Origin: GCA-2705445 sp002705445
GTDB lineage: Bacteria > Pseudomonadota > Gammaproteobacteria > Poriferisulfidales > GCA-002705445
Direction: 5' to 3'
Assembly (NCBI GenBank): GCA_045561235.1
Contig: JBJKYB010000002.1
Coordinates: 434,001 to 498,000 of the forward strand
DNA: 64,000 nucleotides
How positions within the stretch are numbered: the first letter of the stretch is position 1; the number at the start of each line of letters is the position of its first letter. The translations under genes were made by a program, and so were the position numbers. Shown one piece after another: positions 1 to 9,234 of the stretch. A model generated the notes under the pieces. The model did no database searches. It was not told the DNA's origin and saw nothing but the letters and a program-made list of their open reading frames with translations.

Positions 1-241
1 TAGAGGCACCTGGTTAAGCTTTAATAATAAACAGGATTTAGATATTATTTTTTCTGGTGTTCCACCACTTCATAATCAATATAGTATTATTGTAATAAAT
101 CCAGAAAAACACTCTCATGTAAAATTTAAATTAGCGGATCATTTTTCCAAGTGGATAACAAGTAAAGAAGGTCAGAACAATATTTCAAAATATAAAATTA
201 TGGGAGAGCAACTTTTTTTTCCAAATTCATTAAACAATTAG
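1..241 (+). CDS. Tungstate ABC transporter substrate-binding protein (TupA-like), C-terminal 79 residues
   Basis: An open frame enters from the left edge and ends with TAG at 239-241. It reads as the C-terminal lobe of a periplasmic oxyanion-binding protein: a SGVPPLHNQY segment, then INPEKHSHV, SKWITSKEGQ and GEQLFFPN. This arrangement (NQY, NPEKHPHV, W-x-x-SPEGQ, GEQLFFPN) is typical of TupA-type tungstate-binding proteins, which deliver the anion to a TupBC permease. The start and most of the protein lie outside the window, so the ligand is inferred from the family. The gene converges on hemF, and the two stop codons overlap by four bases. Confidence 0.72.
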   Translation, partial: RGTWLSFNNKQDLDIIFSGVPPLHNQYSIIVINPEKHSHVKFKLADHFSKWITSKEGQNNISKYKIMGEQLFFPNSLNN

Positions 242-1152
242 ACCCATTTTTTTGGCACCAAAAAATTATTATATAATTTTTCTTCTTCGCTATTTTTTTC
301 AATATTGTATTGATACTTCCATTTAACCAATGGCGGCATTGACATTAGAATTGATTCTGTTCTTCCATTTGATTGAAGCCCAAATAAGGTTCCTCTATCG
401 TAAACGAGATTAAATTCAACATATCTTCCTCTACGAAAAAGCTGAAAATCTTTTTGCTGCTTATTATATGATTCATCTAATCGTCTCTTTAATATTGGTT
501 CATATGCATCTATAAAACCGTTTCCTACAGACTTGATAAATTCAAAACAAGTATCAAAATCCCAAGTATTTAAATCATCAAAAAATATTCCACCGATACC
601 TCTAGGCTCTTTCCTGTGCTTTATGTAAAAATATTCGTCACAATTCTTTTTATATTGGTCATAAAGTCCATCTCCATAAGGCGAACATATGTCTCGTGCG
701 ATCTTATGCCAATGAACAGCATCTTCTTCATATCCATAATATGGAGTCATATCAAAACCACCGCCAAACCACCATATCGGCTGAGAATTTTCACCATAAG
801 CAGTGAACAAACGAACATTTAAGTGAGCTGTCGGCACATGTGGATTTTTTGGGTGGCAAACTACTGAAACACCCATTGCTTGATAATTTTTCCCTTGTAA
901 TTCTGGTCTTAAATCTGTTGCTGCTTTAGGCAAATGATCCCCTAATATATCTGAAAAGTTTACACCAATCTTGTCAAAAATTTCGCCATTTTCAAGTATG
1001 CAAGTAAAACCACCCCCACCTTCCTTCCTGGACCACTCATCTCTTAAAAAATTTTGTTTGTCATAATTATTTGCCATTGAAATAATATTTTCTTGCAAGG
1101 TAAGCAAGTAGCTTCTGACTTCTAAAACGTGATCTTTTTCTATTTTTTGCAT
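238..1152 (-). CDS. hemF: Oxygen-dependent coproporphyrinogen III oxidase
   Basis: 304 aa, the usual HemF length. The enzyme uses O2 to decarboxylate coproporphyrinogen III to protoporphyrinogen IX in haem synthesis. Family motifs run in order: GGGGFTCILENG near residue 45, HPKNPHVPTAHLNVR near 100, WWFGGGFDMTPYYGYEED near 127, IGGIFFDDLN near 187, and RGRYVEFNLVYDRGT near 242 followed by LQSNGRTESILMSMPP. The ATG directly abuts the tsaC stop codon, and its AGGAG ribosome site lies inside the end of tsaC, so translation is probably coupled. It is the last gene of the minus-strand run smg, topA, tsaC, hemF. An O2-dependent enzyme indicates an aerobic lifestyle. Confidence 0.97.
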   Translation of the reverse strand: MQKIEKDHVLEVRSYLLTLQENIISMANNYDKQNFLRDEWSRKEGGGGFTCILENGEIFDKIGVNFSDILGDHLPKAATDLRPELQGKNYQAMGVSVVCHPKNPHVPTAHLNVRLFTAYGENSQPIWWFGGGFDMTPYYGYEEDAVHWHKIARDICSPYGDGLYDQYKKNCDEYFYIKHRKEPRGIGGIFFDDLNTWDFDTCFEFIKSVGNGFIDAYEPILKRRLDESYNKQQKDFQLFRRGRYVEFNLVYDRGTLFGLQSNGRTESILMSMPPLVKWKYQYNIEKNSEEEKLYNNFLVPKKWV

Positions 1153-1731
1153 TTAATCTCCTGCGCGCAGAACTTCTTTAGTTATTAAATCCAAAATTCT
1201 TGATGGCTTTTTACTATCCCCAACTTTTCCATCAACTATATAGTCGACATGGTTATGAAAATAATTATCAAATTCACAAGATTCAACAAAAGGATCATCT
1301 CCAGATTTATTTGCGCTTGTCGATATAATTGGTAAATCAAGTAATTTACAGATATCGCATGAAATCTTGTGCGAAGTAATTCTTATAGCTATTTTATTAC
1401 TTTTTCCCGTTACCTCTGGTAACACTAAATCACTTGCAGGACAAAGCCATGTTGTTGGTTTTGCATCACTATTTTGCTCAACGAAAGTTTTATAATAACT
1501 GTCATCTATAAAATTTCTAACTTTTTCAAGATTATCAGAAATAACTATTAGCCCTTTAGAAATATCTCTTTGCTTAATATCTAATATTTTTATTATTGAA
1601 TTTTTGTTTTTGGCATCACACCCAAGACCAAAAACAGCTTCTGTTGGATATGCAAAAATAGCTCCGTTCTTAACATCTTCCGCAAACTTTTCGCAGTTTT
1701 TCTTATCGTTTAAATCTAAAATTTTTGCCAT
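1153..1731 (-). CDS. tsaC: Threonylcarbamoyl-AMP synthase (Sua5/YrdC/TsaC)
   Basis: 192 aa from the ATG at 1731. An upstream TTG at 1755 is possible but would overlap topA. The enzyme makes L-threonylcarbamoyl-AMP from threonine, bicarbonate and ATP for the t6A37 modification of ANN-decoding tRNAs. Motifs: IFAYPTEAVFGLGCDA near the N-terminus, the KQRDISKGLIVI region, and PIISTSANKSGDDP toward the C-terminus. There is no Sua5 extension domain, so it is the short bacterial YrdC form. It starts 4 bp after the topA stop and abuts hemF. The topA-tsaC pairing resembles the yrdD-yrdC (tsaC) neighbourhood of enterobacteria. Confidence 0.93.
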   Translation of the reverse strand: MAKILDLNDKKNCEKFAEDVKNGAIFAYPTEAVFGLGCDAKNKNSIIKILDIKQRDISKGLIVISDNLEKVRNFIDDSYYKTFVEQNSDAKPTTWLCPASDLVLPEVTGKSNKIAIRITSHKISCDICKLLDLPIISTSANKSGDDPFVESCEFDNYFHNHVDYIVDGKVGDSKKPSRILDLITKEVLRAGD

Positions 1732-1735
1732 ATAG

Positions 1736-4180
1736 CTATATAGTATTCTCAACATTACTATCTTGTGATTTCTTTTTAGGAGATTTTGTTTTAGCTTTAT
1801 TTTTCTTTTTAGCTACAACTTTCTTTTTAGCCACAACTTTCTTTTTTGTGGCAAATCTTCCTCTTCTGACAGGTGCATTCGTAATCATTTCTGTACATTC
1901 AGCCAATGATAGATCTTTGGGGTCTCGCTCTTTAGGAACCTTAACATTTTTACTACCGTCAGTAATATATGGTCCCCACCTGCCGTTCAAAACTTGAATG
2001 CCGTCTTGTTCAAAATCTTGTATTACTTTATTAGCTTCTATTATTTTTTTTTGCTCTACTAATGGCAAAGCCTCTTCGAAAGTGATCGTGTAAGGATCAT
2101 ATGGTTCCTGCCCCTTTTCTTCCAAACCTTTCAAAGATAAATTTTTCTTTTCACCATAGTTTAAATATGGTCCAAACCGCCCCAAGCATGCAGTTATGTG
2201 CTCACCGTCTGGAGTCTCCCCTAAAAGTCTTGGAAGAACAAATAAATCTAAAGCATCTTCCAAGGTAATAGAAGTAATATCTTGGCCTTTCTTTAGTGAA
2301 GCTGATTTAGGCTTACCGACTTCTTTTGGGTCGTCTTTTGTACCAATCATCGCGTGAGGGCCAAAAGGACCATGCCTTACACTAACAGTTCTTCCGCTTT
2401 TTGGATCTACGCCTAAAATTCTTTCTTGTTTTCTCTCTTCAGGAGACAACTTTTCTGTTTCCGTTACCATTTTAGTTAAATACTTGTAAAATGAATCAGT
2501 GGTTGGAACCCATTCTACTTCTCCTCTAGCTATCCGGTCTAAAGTTTCTTCAAGTTCAGCCGTATAACTATACTTTATGAAATCATTAAAATTCTTATCT
2601 AAAAATGCGCAAGCCGAAGCTCCTTTGCCTGTTGGAGTTAAAGTTCTATTTTCGATCTCAACATACTCTTTAAACCTTAAAGTTTCAATAATTGCCGCAT
2701 ATGTTGATGGCCTTCCAATTCCTTCCTTTTCTAAATTTTTTATTAAACTTGCTTCTGTATACCTTCCTGGCGGCTGCGTAAAATGCTGAATAGCTTCCAA
2801 CTTTTCAAGTTGTACTTCATCACCCTCTTGCATAGCTGGTAATATTTTAGATTCTGCCTCCAAATCTTCTTCATCTGTACCTTCCAAGTAGACTTGCATA
2901 AAACCAGGGTATTTTATTGATTGACCAGTTGCTCTAAAAATTTTTTCGTTCGTGCCTAGATCCACAGAAACTGAATCTAAAATTGCGTCATTCATTTGAG
3001 AAGCAATTGTACGTTTCCATATTAATGTATATAAATCTAGCTGATCTTTATTTAAATAACTTTTTACGTCTTCTGGTTTTCTTGACAAAGAAGTTGGCCT
3101 AATTGCCTCATGAGCCTCTTGTGCATTCTTTGATGTATTTGAATATTCTCTAACATTGTCTGGTAATGAATCTTCACCAAATAATTTTGGTATTAATTTC
3201 CTCATTTCTTCTGTTGCTTCTTGAGCTAAATTAATAGAATCAGTTCTCATATAAGTTATTAACCCTACAGGACCCTCTCCAAGGTCAATTCCCGTATATA
3301 ATTCTTGAGCTATTCCCATTGTTCGTCTAGCAGCAAACCTTAATTTTCTTGAAGCTTCCTGTTGCAACGTTGAGGTTATAAAGGGTTTTGCAGGCTGTCT
3401 TTTTCTTTCTTTTTTTATAACTTTTTTCACTTCAAAACCTACGCTCGAAGCACTCATTATTTCTTCTTTAATTCTACTTGCATCCTGCTCGTTATCTATA
3501 TCAAATTTAGATAATTTTTTGTCATCATTAATATGTAAAAATCCTTCAAATGGCTTGTTATCTTTTAGAAAATTTGCATTTAAAGTCCAATATTCCTTCG
3601 GAATAAATTTTCTAATTGCTTCTTCCCTTTCTACAATCATTTTTAGCGCAGGGCTTTGAACCCTACCTGCGGAACCTTTTCTTATCCCAATTCCCCATAA
3701 AAGAGGAGATATACCCATACCAAACAAGTAATCAATAGATCTTCTAGCGAATTGGGCATTGATTAAATCATGTGAAAGCTCTCTCGGGTTCTCTATTGAT
3801 TCTAAAATAGCTTTCTTTGTTATTTCATTAAATACGATTCTTACAATCTCAACTCCTACCAAAGATTCTTCCTTCTCTAATATATCAATTAAATGCCATG
3901 CTATTACTTCTCCTTCTCTATCTTGGTCTGTCGCTAAGTAAAGTTTTTTAGCTTTTTTTAAAGCCTTTTTAATATCATTTATTATTTGTTGCGGCTTATT
4001 ATGATCTCTTTCTATTAACTCATAATTCATTTGATAATTATTATTAACATCTATACCTTCCTTAGACGGCAAATTTCTCAAATGACCAACTGTAGAAATT
4101 ACACGATAGTTTTGACCAAGATATTTCTCAATGGTTTTCGACTTTGCTGGGGACTCAACAATTACTAAATTCTCACTCAT
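1736..4180 (-). CDS. topA: DNA topoisomerase I (type IA) with lysine-rich tail
   Basis: 814 aa. It relaxes negatively supercoiled DNA. The N-terminal Toprim domain begins LVIVESPAKSKTIEKYLG and contains the acidic DREGEVIAWHL motif. The catalytic tyrosine lies in GLITYMRTDS near residue 320. After the core come Topo_C repeats (GPFGPHAMIG, GRFGPYLNYG, GRWGPYITDG). No tetracysteine zinc fingers are present, unlike the E. coli enzyme. The protein ends in a basic tail with two copies of KKKVVA, then KKKNKAKTKSPKKK, probably for non-specific DNA contact. It is followed 4 bp later by tsaC. Very secure family call. Confidence 0.97.
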   Translation of the reverse strand: MSENLVIVESPAKSKTIEKYLGQNYRVISTVGHLRNLPSKEGIDVNNNYQMNYELIERDHNKPQQIINDIKKALKKAKKLYLATDQDREGEVIAWHLIDILEKEESLVGVEIVRIVFNEITKKAILESIENPRELSHDLINAQFARRSIDYLFGMGISPLLWGIGIRKGSAGRVQSPALKMIVEREEAIRKFIPKEYWTLNANFLKDNKPFEGFLHINDDKKLSKFDIDNEQDASRIKEEIMSASSVGFEVKKVIKKERKRQPAKPFITSTLQQEASRKLRFAARRTMGIAQELYTGIDLGEGPVGLITYMRTDSINLAQEATEEMRKLIPKLFGEDSLPDNVREYSNTSKNAQEAHEAIRPTSLSRKPEDVKSYLNKDQLDLYTLIWKRTIASQMNDAILDSVSVDLGTNEKIFRATGQSIKYPGFMQVYLEGTDEEDLEAESKILPAMQEGDEVQLEKLEAIQHFTQPPGRYTEASLIKNLEKEGIGRPSTYAAIIETLRFKEYVEIENRTLTPTGKGASACAFLDKNFNDFIKYSYTAELEETLDRIARGEVEWVPTTDSFYKYLTKMVTETEKLSPEERKQERILGVDPKSGRTVSVRHGPFGPHAMIGTKDDPKEVGKPKSASLKKGQDITSITLEDALDLFVLPRLLGETPDGEHITACLGRFGPYLNYGEKKNLSLKGLEEKGQEPYDPYTITFEEALPLVEQKKIIEANKVIQDFEQDGIQVLNGRWGPYITDGSKNVKVPKERDPKDLSLAECTEMITNAPVRRGRFATKKKVVAKKKVVAKKKNKAKTKSPKKKSQDSNVENTI

Positions 4181-4216
4181 AATTTAATACAACTCTCATA
4201 AATTATTTGTCATTAA

Positions 4217-4693
4217 CTAATGGATATAAGGTAATGCCTTGTCTGAATTTAGATTTTGTAGCCAGGTATAATTACTTTCATTACCTGGAGTATTAAATAA
4301 AATCATTAATACAACCCATCTAATTTGGCTTAAATCAACACTTTGAGTATCTAAAGCCATTATTCTATCAATAACGTGTTCTCTAATTTCACCATGAAAT
4401 ATTCCAAGTCTTTCTAAAAACATTAGAAAGCTTAGGCCTTCTTCTCCAATCTTTTGGTGCTCAATGTCACTAAAAAGCCTAAAGCTATTTTTTGTTGGTT
4501 TATTTAAAAGAGCGGTATCATCTACACCAGGCAGACCCTCTAACCATTCAAAAGCTCTTTCAATATTTTTGTCAGCAAAACCTGCTTCCGAGAGATTTTT
4601 ATGTAACGATTCTTTATCTAATTCAACTTCTTCATTATCTTCTACGTAGCTTTGAAACATGAACATTAATACATCTAAAATGGTTTCTTTCAT
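4217..4693 (-). CDS. smg: Smg family protein (DUF494)
   Basis: 158 aa from the ATG at 4693; a longer frame to 4798 lacks the usual N-terminus, and the family is about 157 aa. It begins MKETILDVLMFMFQSYVEDN, contains LEGLPG near residue 50, and ends LNSDKALPYIH. Smg proteins are widespread in gamma- and betaproteobacteria between dprA and topA; their biochemical function is not established. Here it sits directly upstream of topA, the conserved position, but dprA is absent between smg and def. A bidirectional spacer of about 200 bp separates it from def. Confidence 0.9.
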   Translation of the reverse strand: MKETILDVLMFMFQSYVEDNEEVELDKESLHKNLSEAGFADKNIERAFEWLEGLPGVDDTALLNKPTKNSFRLFSDIEHQKIGEEGLSFLMFLERLGIFHGEIREHVIDRIMALDTQSVDLSQIRWVVLMILFNTPGNESNYTWLQNLNSDKALPYIH

Positions 4694-4835
4694 AGAGCTT
4701 ATCCTTAAGTATTTGATTTTAATTAAAAAAAGTTTATTTAATTTGTTTACAAAAAACGCTATCTTTTCAACATTAATACATTGTGTGTATTTAGTCAAAA
4801 GTAGTTGAACTTATAAAATATGCAGATATTTAAAT

Positions 4836-4866
4836 TTTACACAAACTATACTTAGAATAGTATAAT
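4836..4866 (+). promoter_or_regulatory. Putative sigma70 promoter for def-fmt
   Basis: A perfect -10 hexamer TATAAT lies at 4861-4866, preceded by a TTTACA/TTACAC -35-like element at 4836-4842 with 18-19 bp spacing. It lies 30 bp before the def start and points toward def-fmt. AT-rich background lowers certainty. Confidence 0.42.
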
Positions 4867-4896
4867 TGTATTTAACCTGAACGAAATAATAAACAA

Positions 4897-5445
4897 ATGA
4901 AAAAACTAGAAGTACTCCATTTCCCTGACAAAAGATTAAGGAAAATAGCGAAACCTGTTGAAAAAGTAAATCAAGAAATAAAAGATATTATTGAGCAAAT
5001 GTTCTTCACTATGTATGAAGAAAAAGGTATTGGTTTGGCAGCAACTCAAGTTAATATACAAAAAAGACTCATAGTAATAGATGTTTCAGAAAATAGGGAT
5101 AAAAAACTTTTTTTAATTAATCCCGAAATAATTTCACTCTCTGACGATTTAGATACTATGGAAGAGGGTTGTTTATCAGTACCTGGATTTTACGAATCTG
5201 TTTCCAGACCAAAAACTGTAAAAGTATCCTCATTAGATTTTAATAATAAGCGAATAGAATTTGAAGCAAACGGTTTACTAGCAACATGTATTCAACATGA
5301 AATTGATCACTTAAATGGAAAATTATTTGTTGATCATATTTCAGCGCTCAAAAGAAATAGGATAGAAAAAAAAATTACCAAATTAAAAAAAGAAGGAAAT
5401 CTTTCCTCTAGAAAAAATACTCCAAATTATAAATCAGCGATTTAA
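4897..5445 (+). CDS. def: Peptide deformylase
   Basis: 182 aa. It removes the N-formyl group from nascent proteins, using a metal ion. All three family motifs are present: GIGLAATQ (motif 1), EGCLSVPG with the metal-binding Cys (motif 2), and QHEIDHLNGKLF with the two metal-binding His and the catalytic Glu (motif 3). It is slightly longer than the E. coli enzyme because of a basic C-terminal extension. Fmt follows after 12 bp, the conserved def-fmt pair that first adds and then removes the formyl group. Confidence 0.97.
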   Translation: MKKLEVLHFPDKRLRKIAKPVEKVNQEIKDIIEQMFFTMYEEKGIGLAATQVNIQKRLIVIDVSENRDKKLFLINPEIISLSDDLDTMEEGCLSVPGFYESVSRPKTVKVSSLDFNNKRIEFEANGLLATCIQHEIDHLNGKLFVDHISALKRNRIEKKITKLKKEGNLSSRKNTPNYKSAI

Positions 5446-5457
5446 TTAATAGACTAT

Positions 5458-6390
5458 ATGAATAAACTAAAAATCGTGTTCGCAGGAACACCGCAATTTG
5501 CAGAGAGTTATTTGGCATCACTCATTAGTTCTAGGCATGATGTGGTATGCGTTTTTACGCAACCAAGTAAAAGATCTGGAAGAGGTTTAAAATTTAATCA
5601 CAGTCCAGTTAGAAATACTGCCCAAGCTAATAATATCGATATAAGGCAGCCTGAAAAAATAACAATTGTAGAAACAGATGCTCTTTCGGAGATAAATCCA
5701 GATATAGTCATTGTTGTTGCATATGGATTAATGCTAAGTAAAGAATTTATGTCTGTTCCTCGCTTTGGATGTGTTAACGTGCATCCATCTCTTCTTCCAA
5801 GATGGAGGGGTGCTGCACCTATTCAAAGATCAATAGAATCAGGTGATAAACTTTCAGGTATAACCATAATAAAAATGAAAGAGAAGCTTGATGCTGGAGA
5901 TATAATTTACCAGGAGCCAGTTAAAATTGACACTAACGATTCATCGTTAAGCTTGCATAAGAAATTCGTTGAAGTTGGGACCGACATTCTATTATTGACA
6001 CTTGACTCAATTACCGAGAATAATTATATGATGTATCCTCAAGATGAAAATCTAGCAACATACGCAAAGAAAATTAAAAAGGAAGAAGCTAAAATAAATT
6101 GGGACAATAGTGCAGAAAAAATCCATAGAAAAATAATGGCCTTTAATCAATGGCCAGTAGCAGAGACAACTTTGTCTGGTGAACGTATAAGAATTCATGA
6201 TAGTGAATACAAAGACTTAGAAATTAATGGAATACCAGGAAATATAAAGTCTTTAAAAGATGATTTAATTCATGTTTTTACAAAAAAAGGATTATTGATT
6301 ATAAAAAAACTTCAAAAAGATAATTCTAAAGTTTTAAATGCCAAAGATTTTATTAACTCATCAGATTTAAAGGGAAAAAAGTTTGTATAA
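5458..6390 (+). CDS. fmt: Methionyl-tRNA formyltransferase
   Basis: 310 aa. It transfers a formyl group from 10-formyl-tetrahydrofolate to initiator Met-tRNA. The start KIVFAGTPQFAESYLASL is characteristic, the catalytic segment reads VNVHPSLLPRWRGAAPIQRS (Asn, His), and the catalytic Asp follows in KLDAGDIIYQE. The C-terminal OB-fold tRNA-binding domain is present. It lies 12 bp after def; rsmB, which often follows fmt, is absent and trkA comes next after 48 bp. Confidence 0.97.
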   Translation: MNKLKIVFAGTPQFAESYLASLISSRHDVVCVFTQPSKRSGRGLKFNHSPVRNTAQANNIDIRQPEKITIVETDALSEINPDIVIVVAYGLMLSKEFMSVPRFGCVNVHPSLLPRWRGAAPIQRSIESGDKLSGITIIKMKEKLDAGDIIYQEPVKIDTNDSSLSLHKKFVEVGTDILLLTLDSITENNYMMYPQDENLATYAKKIKKEEAKINWDNSAEKIHRKIMAFNQWPVAETTLSGERIRIHDSEYKDLEINGIPGNIKSLKDDLIHVFTKKGLLIIKKLQKDNSKVLNAKDFINSSDLKGKKFV

Positions 6391-6438
6391 ACTATTATTT
6401 AGAAATCTATCAAATTTGATCTATAATATATACCTATT

Positions 6439-7782
6439 ATGAAAATTATTATCGTAGGGGCTGGGCAAGTCGGAAGCTCATTATCTATCAATTTAGTTAA
6501 AGAAGGTAACGACGTTACGTTGATTGATAAAAGCCAAGATCTTTTAGAGGATATAGCTGATAAAGTAGATCTTCAAACTATTCACGGAAATGGAGCCCAT
6601 CCAAGAATATTAGAATCAGCTGGTGCGCACAAAGCAGATATGATAGTAGCAGTTTCAAAGAGTGATGAGACAAATATGATTGCGTGTCAAGTTGCATATA
6701 CCGTTTTTGGAGTAGAAAAAAAGATAGCTCGAATAAGAGATTTAGAATATCTTAATTACGAAAGTCTATTTGCGGATGAATCTACACCTATAGATTTTAC
6801 TATTAGCCCAGATTTAATAGCCTCAAACTATATAAATAAATTAATATCTTATCAAGGAACACATCAAATATTTAACTTTTCGAATAATGAAAATTGTTTT
6901 CTCAATATAATATTTAGGGAAAAGGATAATGAGGAAAACTCAATAAAATTTTATCAATCAGTATGCGAAAAGTTAAATGCTCAGATATGCGCTTTTATAA
7001 GAAAAGATAAAATATTTTCTATAGAAGATGGTGATATTTTAGAGGATGGAGATGAACTACTTTTTATATGCAAAGAAGAGAATATTAAAGATGTTGCCAA
7101 AGTTTTCAAAAAAAATAAAGATAATAAGCGAATAATGATTGCTGGAGGAGGAAATGTTGGAAAGCATTTATCAGACAGTATGAGCGACAATTTTCAAGTT
7201 AAAGTTATAGAAGCAGATGAATCAAGATCAGACTATTTATCGGAAATTTTAGATGATGTAACAATTATAAATGCTGACTCATCAAATGAGGACATTCTAT
7301 TAGAAGAAAATATTGAACACATGGATGTATTTTGTGCATTAACTAACGATGACGAAGCAAACATACTATCTGCCATGCTTGCCAAAAAGTTAGGAGCAAA
7401 AACTGTTATATCGATAATAAATAAGACTAGTTATTCAGACTTGGTTGAAAAACAAGAGATAGACATAACAATATCGCCAGAAGATTTAACAATGGGAGCT
7501 CTGCTAACACATGTCAGAAAAGGTAGTATTTTGAAAGCTCACTCATTAATGCATGGGTCATTAGAATTATTAGAAATTGAAGTTAGAGATAATACAAGTT
7601 CGAAAATTATTGGTAAAAATATTGGACAAATAAATCTTTCAGAAAATATAATTTTATGTTGTATCATTCGTAATAATGAATTTATTTTTAATACTTCAAA
7701 TGTAATCTTTGAGCAAAGCGACCGTTTAGTCTGCCTAGTTAATAAAAAAGATATTAAACAAATAGAAGAGCTATTTGAGTAA
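6439..7782 (+). CDS. trkA: Trk potassium uptake regulatory NAD-binding protein
   Basis: 447 aa. Cytoplasmic gating subunit of the Trk K+ uptake system. The two-fold architecture is visible: a first Rossmann domain (IIVGAGQVGSSLSINLVKEG at the N-terminus) with its RCK_C half, and a second Rossmann domain (IMIAGGGNVGKHLSD near residue 232) with a second RCK_C half. Both carry a GxGxxG nucleotide-binding loop. It is followed after 5 bp by its membrane partner trkH, so the two almost certainly form one transcript and one complex. Confidence 0.95.
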   Translation: MKIIIVGAGQVGSSLSINLVKEGNDVTLIDKSQDLLEDIADKVDLQTIHGNGAHPRILESAGAHKADMIVAVSKSDETNMIACQVAYTVFGVEKKIARIRDLEYLNYESLFADESTPIDFTISPDLIASNYINKLISYQGTHQIFNFSNNENCFLNIIFREKDNEENSIKFYQSVCEKLNAQICAFIRKDKIFSIEDGDILEDGDELLFICKEENIKDVAKVFKKNKDNKRIMIAGGGNVGKHLSDSMSDNFQVKVIEADESRSDYLSEILDDVTIINADSSNEDILLEENIEHMDVFCALTNDDEANILSAMLAKKLGAKTVISIINKTSYSDLVEKQEIDITISPEDLTMGALLTHVRKGSILKAHSLMHGSLELLEIEVRDNTSSKIIGKNIGQINLSENIILCCIIRNNEFIFNTSNVIFEQSDRLVCLVNKKDIKQIEELFE

Positions 7783-7787
7783 AAAAA

Positions 7788-9233
7788 ATGCAAATCAAAT
7801 CTGTAATTAGAATCCTTGGCTTACTTTTAATGCTTTTTAGTTTAGCAATAATACCTCCTATTCTAGTAAGCATAATTTATCAAGATGGCGAAACATGGTC
7901 TTTTTTCTATGCATTGATTTTAATTTTTGTTTCTGGGCTATTACTATGGCTACCTGCTATGCAAGCTAAAACTGATCTGAAGTTACGAGACGGTTTTATA
8001 ATTGTCGTATTATTCTGGTTTGTATTGAGCACTTTTGCATCTTTACCAATGTTGCTAAGTGACTCTCTAAATATATCAATTACAAATGCTATGTTTGAAT
8101 CTGTATCAGGATTAACCACAACAGGAGCTACTATAATTACTAACATTGATAGTCTGCCAGAATCTATACTGTTTTATAGACAATATTTACAGTGGCTAGG
8201 TGGCCTTGGAATTATTGTTTTAGCTGTCGCAGTATTGCCAATGCTCGGCGTAGGTGGGATGCAATTGTATAAAGCGGAAGTTGCAGGTCCTATAAAAAAT
8301 AAAATAACACCTAGAATAACTGAAACTGCTAAGTGGTTATGGGTAGTTTACTTAATAATGACTTTTCTTTGCGGCTTAAGTTACTACTTTGCTGGAATGA
8401 ATTTATTTGATTCTATCTGTCATAGTTTTTCAACTATAGCTATTGGAGGATTTTCTACACATAACGAAAGCTTTGGATATTACGACAGTCATTTGATTGA
8501 ATTAGTTGCAATTATTTTTATGATTGCAGCATGCTTAAATTTCAGTCTTCATTATTTAGCTTTTAAAAGTAAATCAATGTTGCCGTATAAAAAAGATAAT
8601 GAAGCGTATTTTTTTATATTTTTAACATTATTTATATCTTTTTTAGCGGTATTATATATATACGGATTATCCTCAGAAATGAATATTAAAGAAATAATAA
8701 ATAATACTTTTTATGCAGTTTCAATCTCAACAACAACAGGTTTTACAAATTCAAATTACTATCAATATGTTGGTTTCCTTCCTGTTCTTTTAATTCTTTT
8801 TAGCTTTATAGGGGGATGTGCTGGCTCAACCGCTGGGGGAATGAAAGTGATCAGAGTTATGCTTCTTTTGAAACAAGGTTATAGAGAATTGGTAAGACTA
8901 GTTCATCCAAATTCAAAGATAAAGGTTAAAGTAGGTAATAATGTAATAAACGAAAGAACCTTAGAAACAATATGGGGATTTTTTGCAATATATGTAATAG
9001 TATTTCTATCAGTACTGCTTTTATTAATGTTATCAGGCTTAGATTTTCTGACGTCATTTTCCGCGGTAGCAGCAACTATTAATAATCTTGGCCCTGGACA
9101 AGGCGATGTTTTATATAACTATGCAAATATTTCAGATTTAAATAAGTGGATATTATCTTTTAGTATGATTGTAGGAAGACTGGAAATATTTACATTGCTA
9201 GTAATTTTTATACCAGATTTTTGGAAAAAATAA
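7788..9233 (+). CDS. trkH: Trk potassium uptake channel subunit
   Basis: 481 aa integral membrane protein of the SKT family, with many hydrophobic segments. It has the repeated pore-loop signatures: SGLTTTGATI (first filter), TIAIGGFSTHN (second), STTTGFTNSNYY (third) and INNLGPGQG (fourth). The segment GGCAGSTAGGMKVIR is typical of TrkH. It imports K+ under control of TrkA, encoded 5 bp upstream. It converges with the acyltransferase gene on the other strand with only one base between stop codons. Confidence 0.96.
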   Translation: MQIKSVIRILGLLLMLFSLAIIPPILVSIIYQDGETWSFFYALILIFVSGLLLWLPAMQAKTDLKLRDGFIIVVLFWFVLSTFASLPMLLSDSLNISITNAMFESVSGLTTTGATIITNIDSLPESILFYRQYLQWLGGLGIIVLAVAVLPMLGVGGMQLYKAEVAGPIKNKITPRITETAKWLWVVYLIMTFLCGLSYYFAGMNLFDSICHSFSTIAIGGFSTHNESFGYYDSHLIELVAIIFMIAACLNFSLHYLAFKSKSMLPYKKDNEAYFFIFLTLFISFLAVLYIYGLSSEMNIKEIINNTFYAVSISTTTGFTNSNYYQYVGFLPVLLILFSFIGGCAGSTAGGMKVIRVMLLLKQGYRELVRLVHPNSKIKVKVGNNVINERTLETIWGFFAIYVIVFLSVLLLLMLSGLDFLTSFSAVAATINNLGPGQGDVLYNYANISDLNKWILSFSMIVGRLEIFTLLVIFIPDFWKK

Positions 9234-9234
9234 T

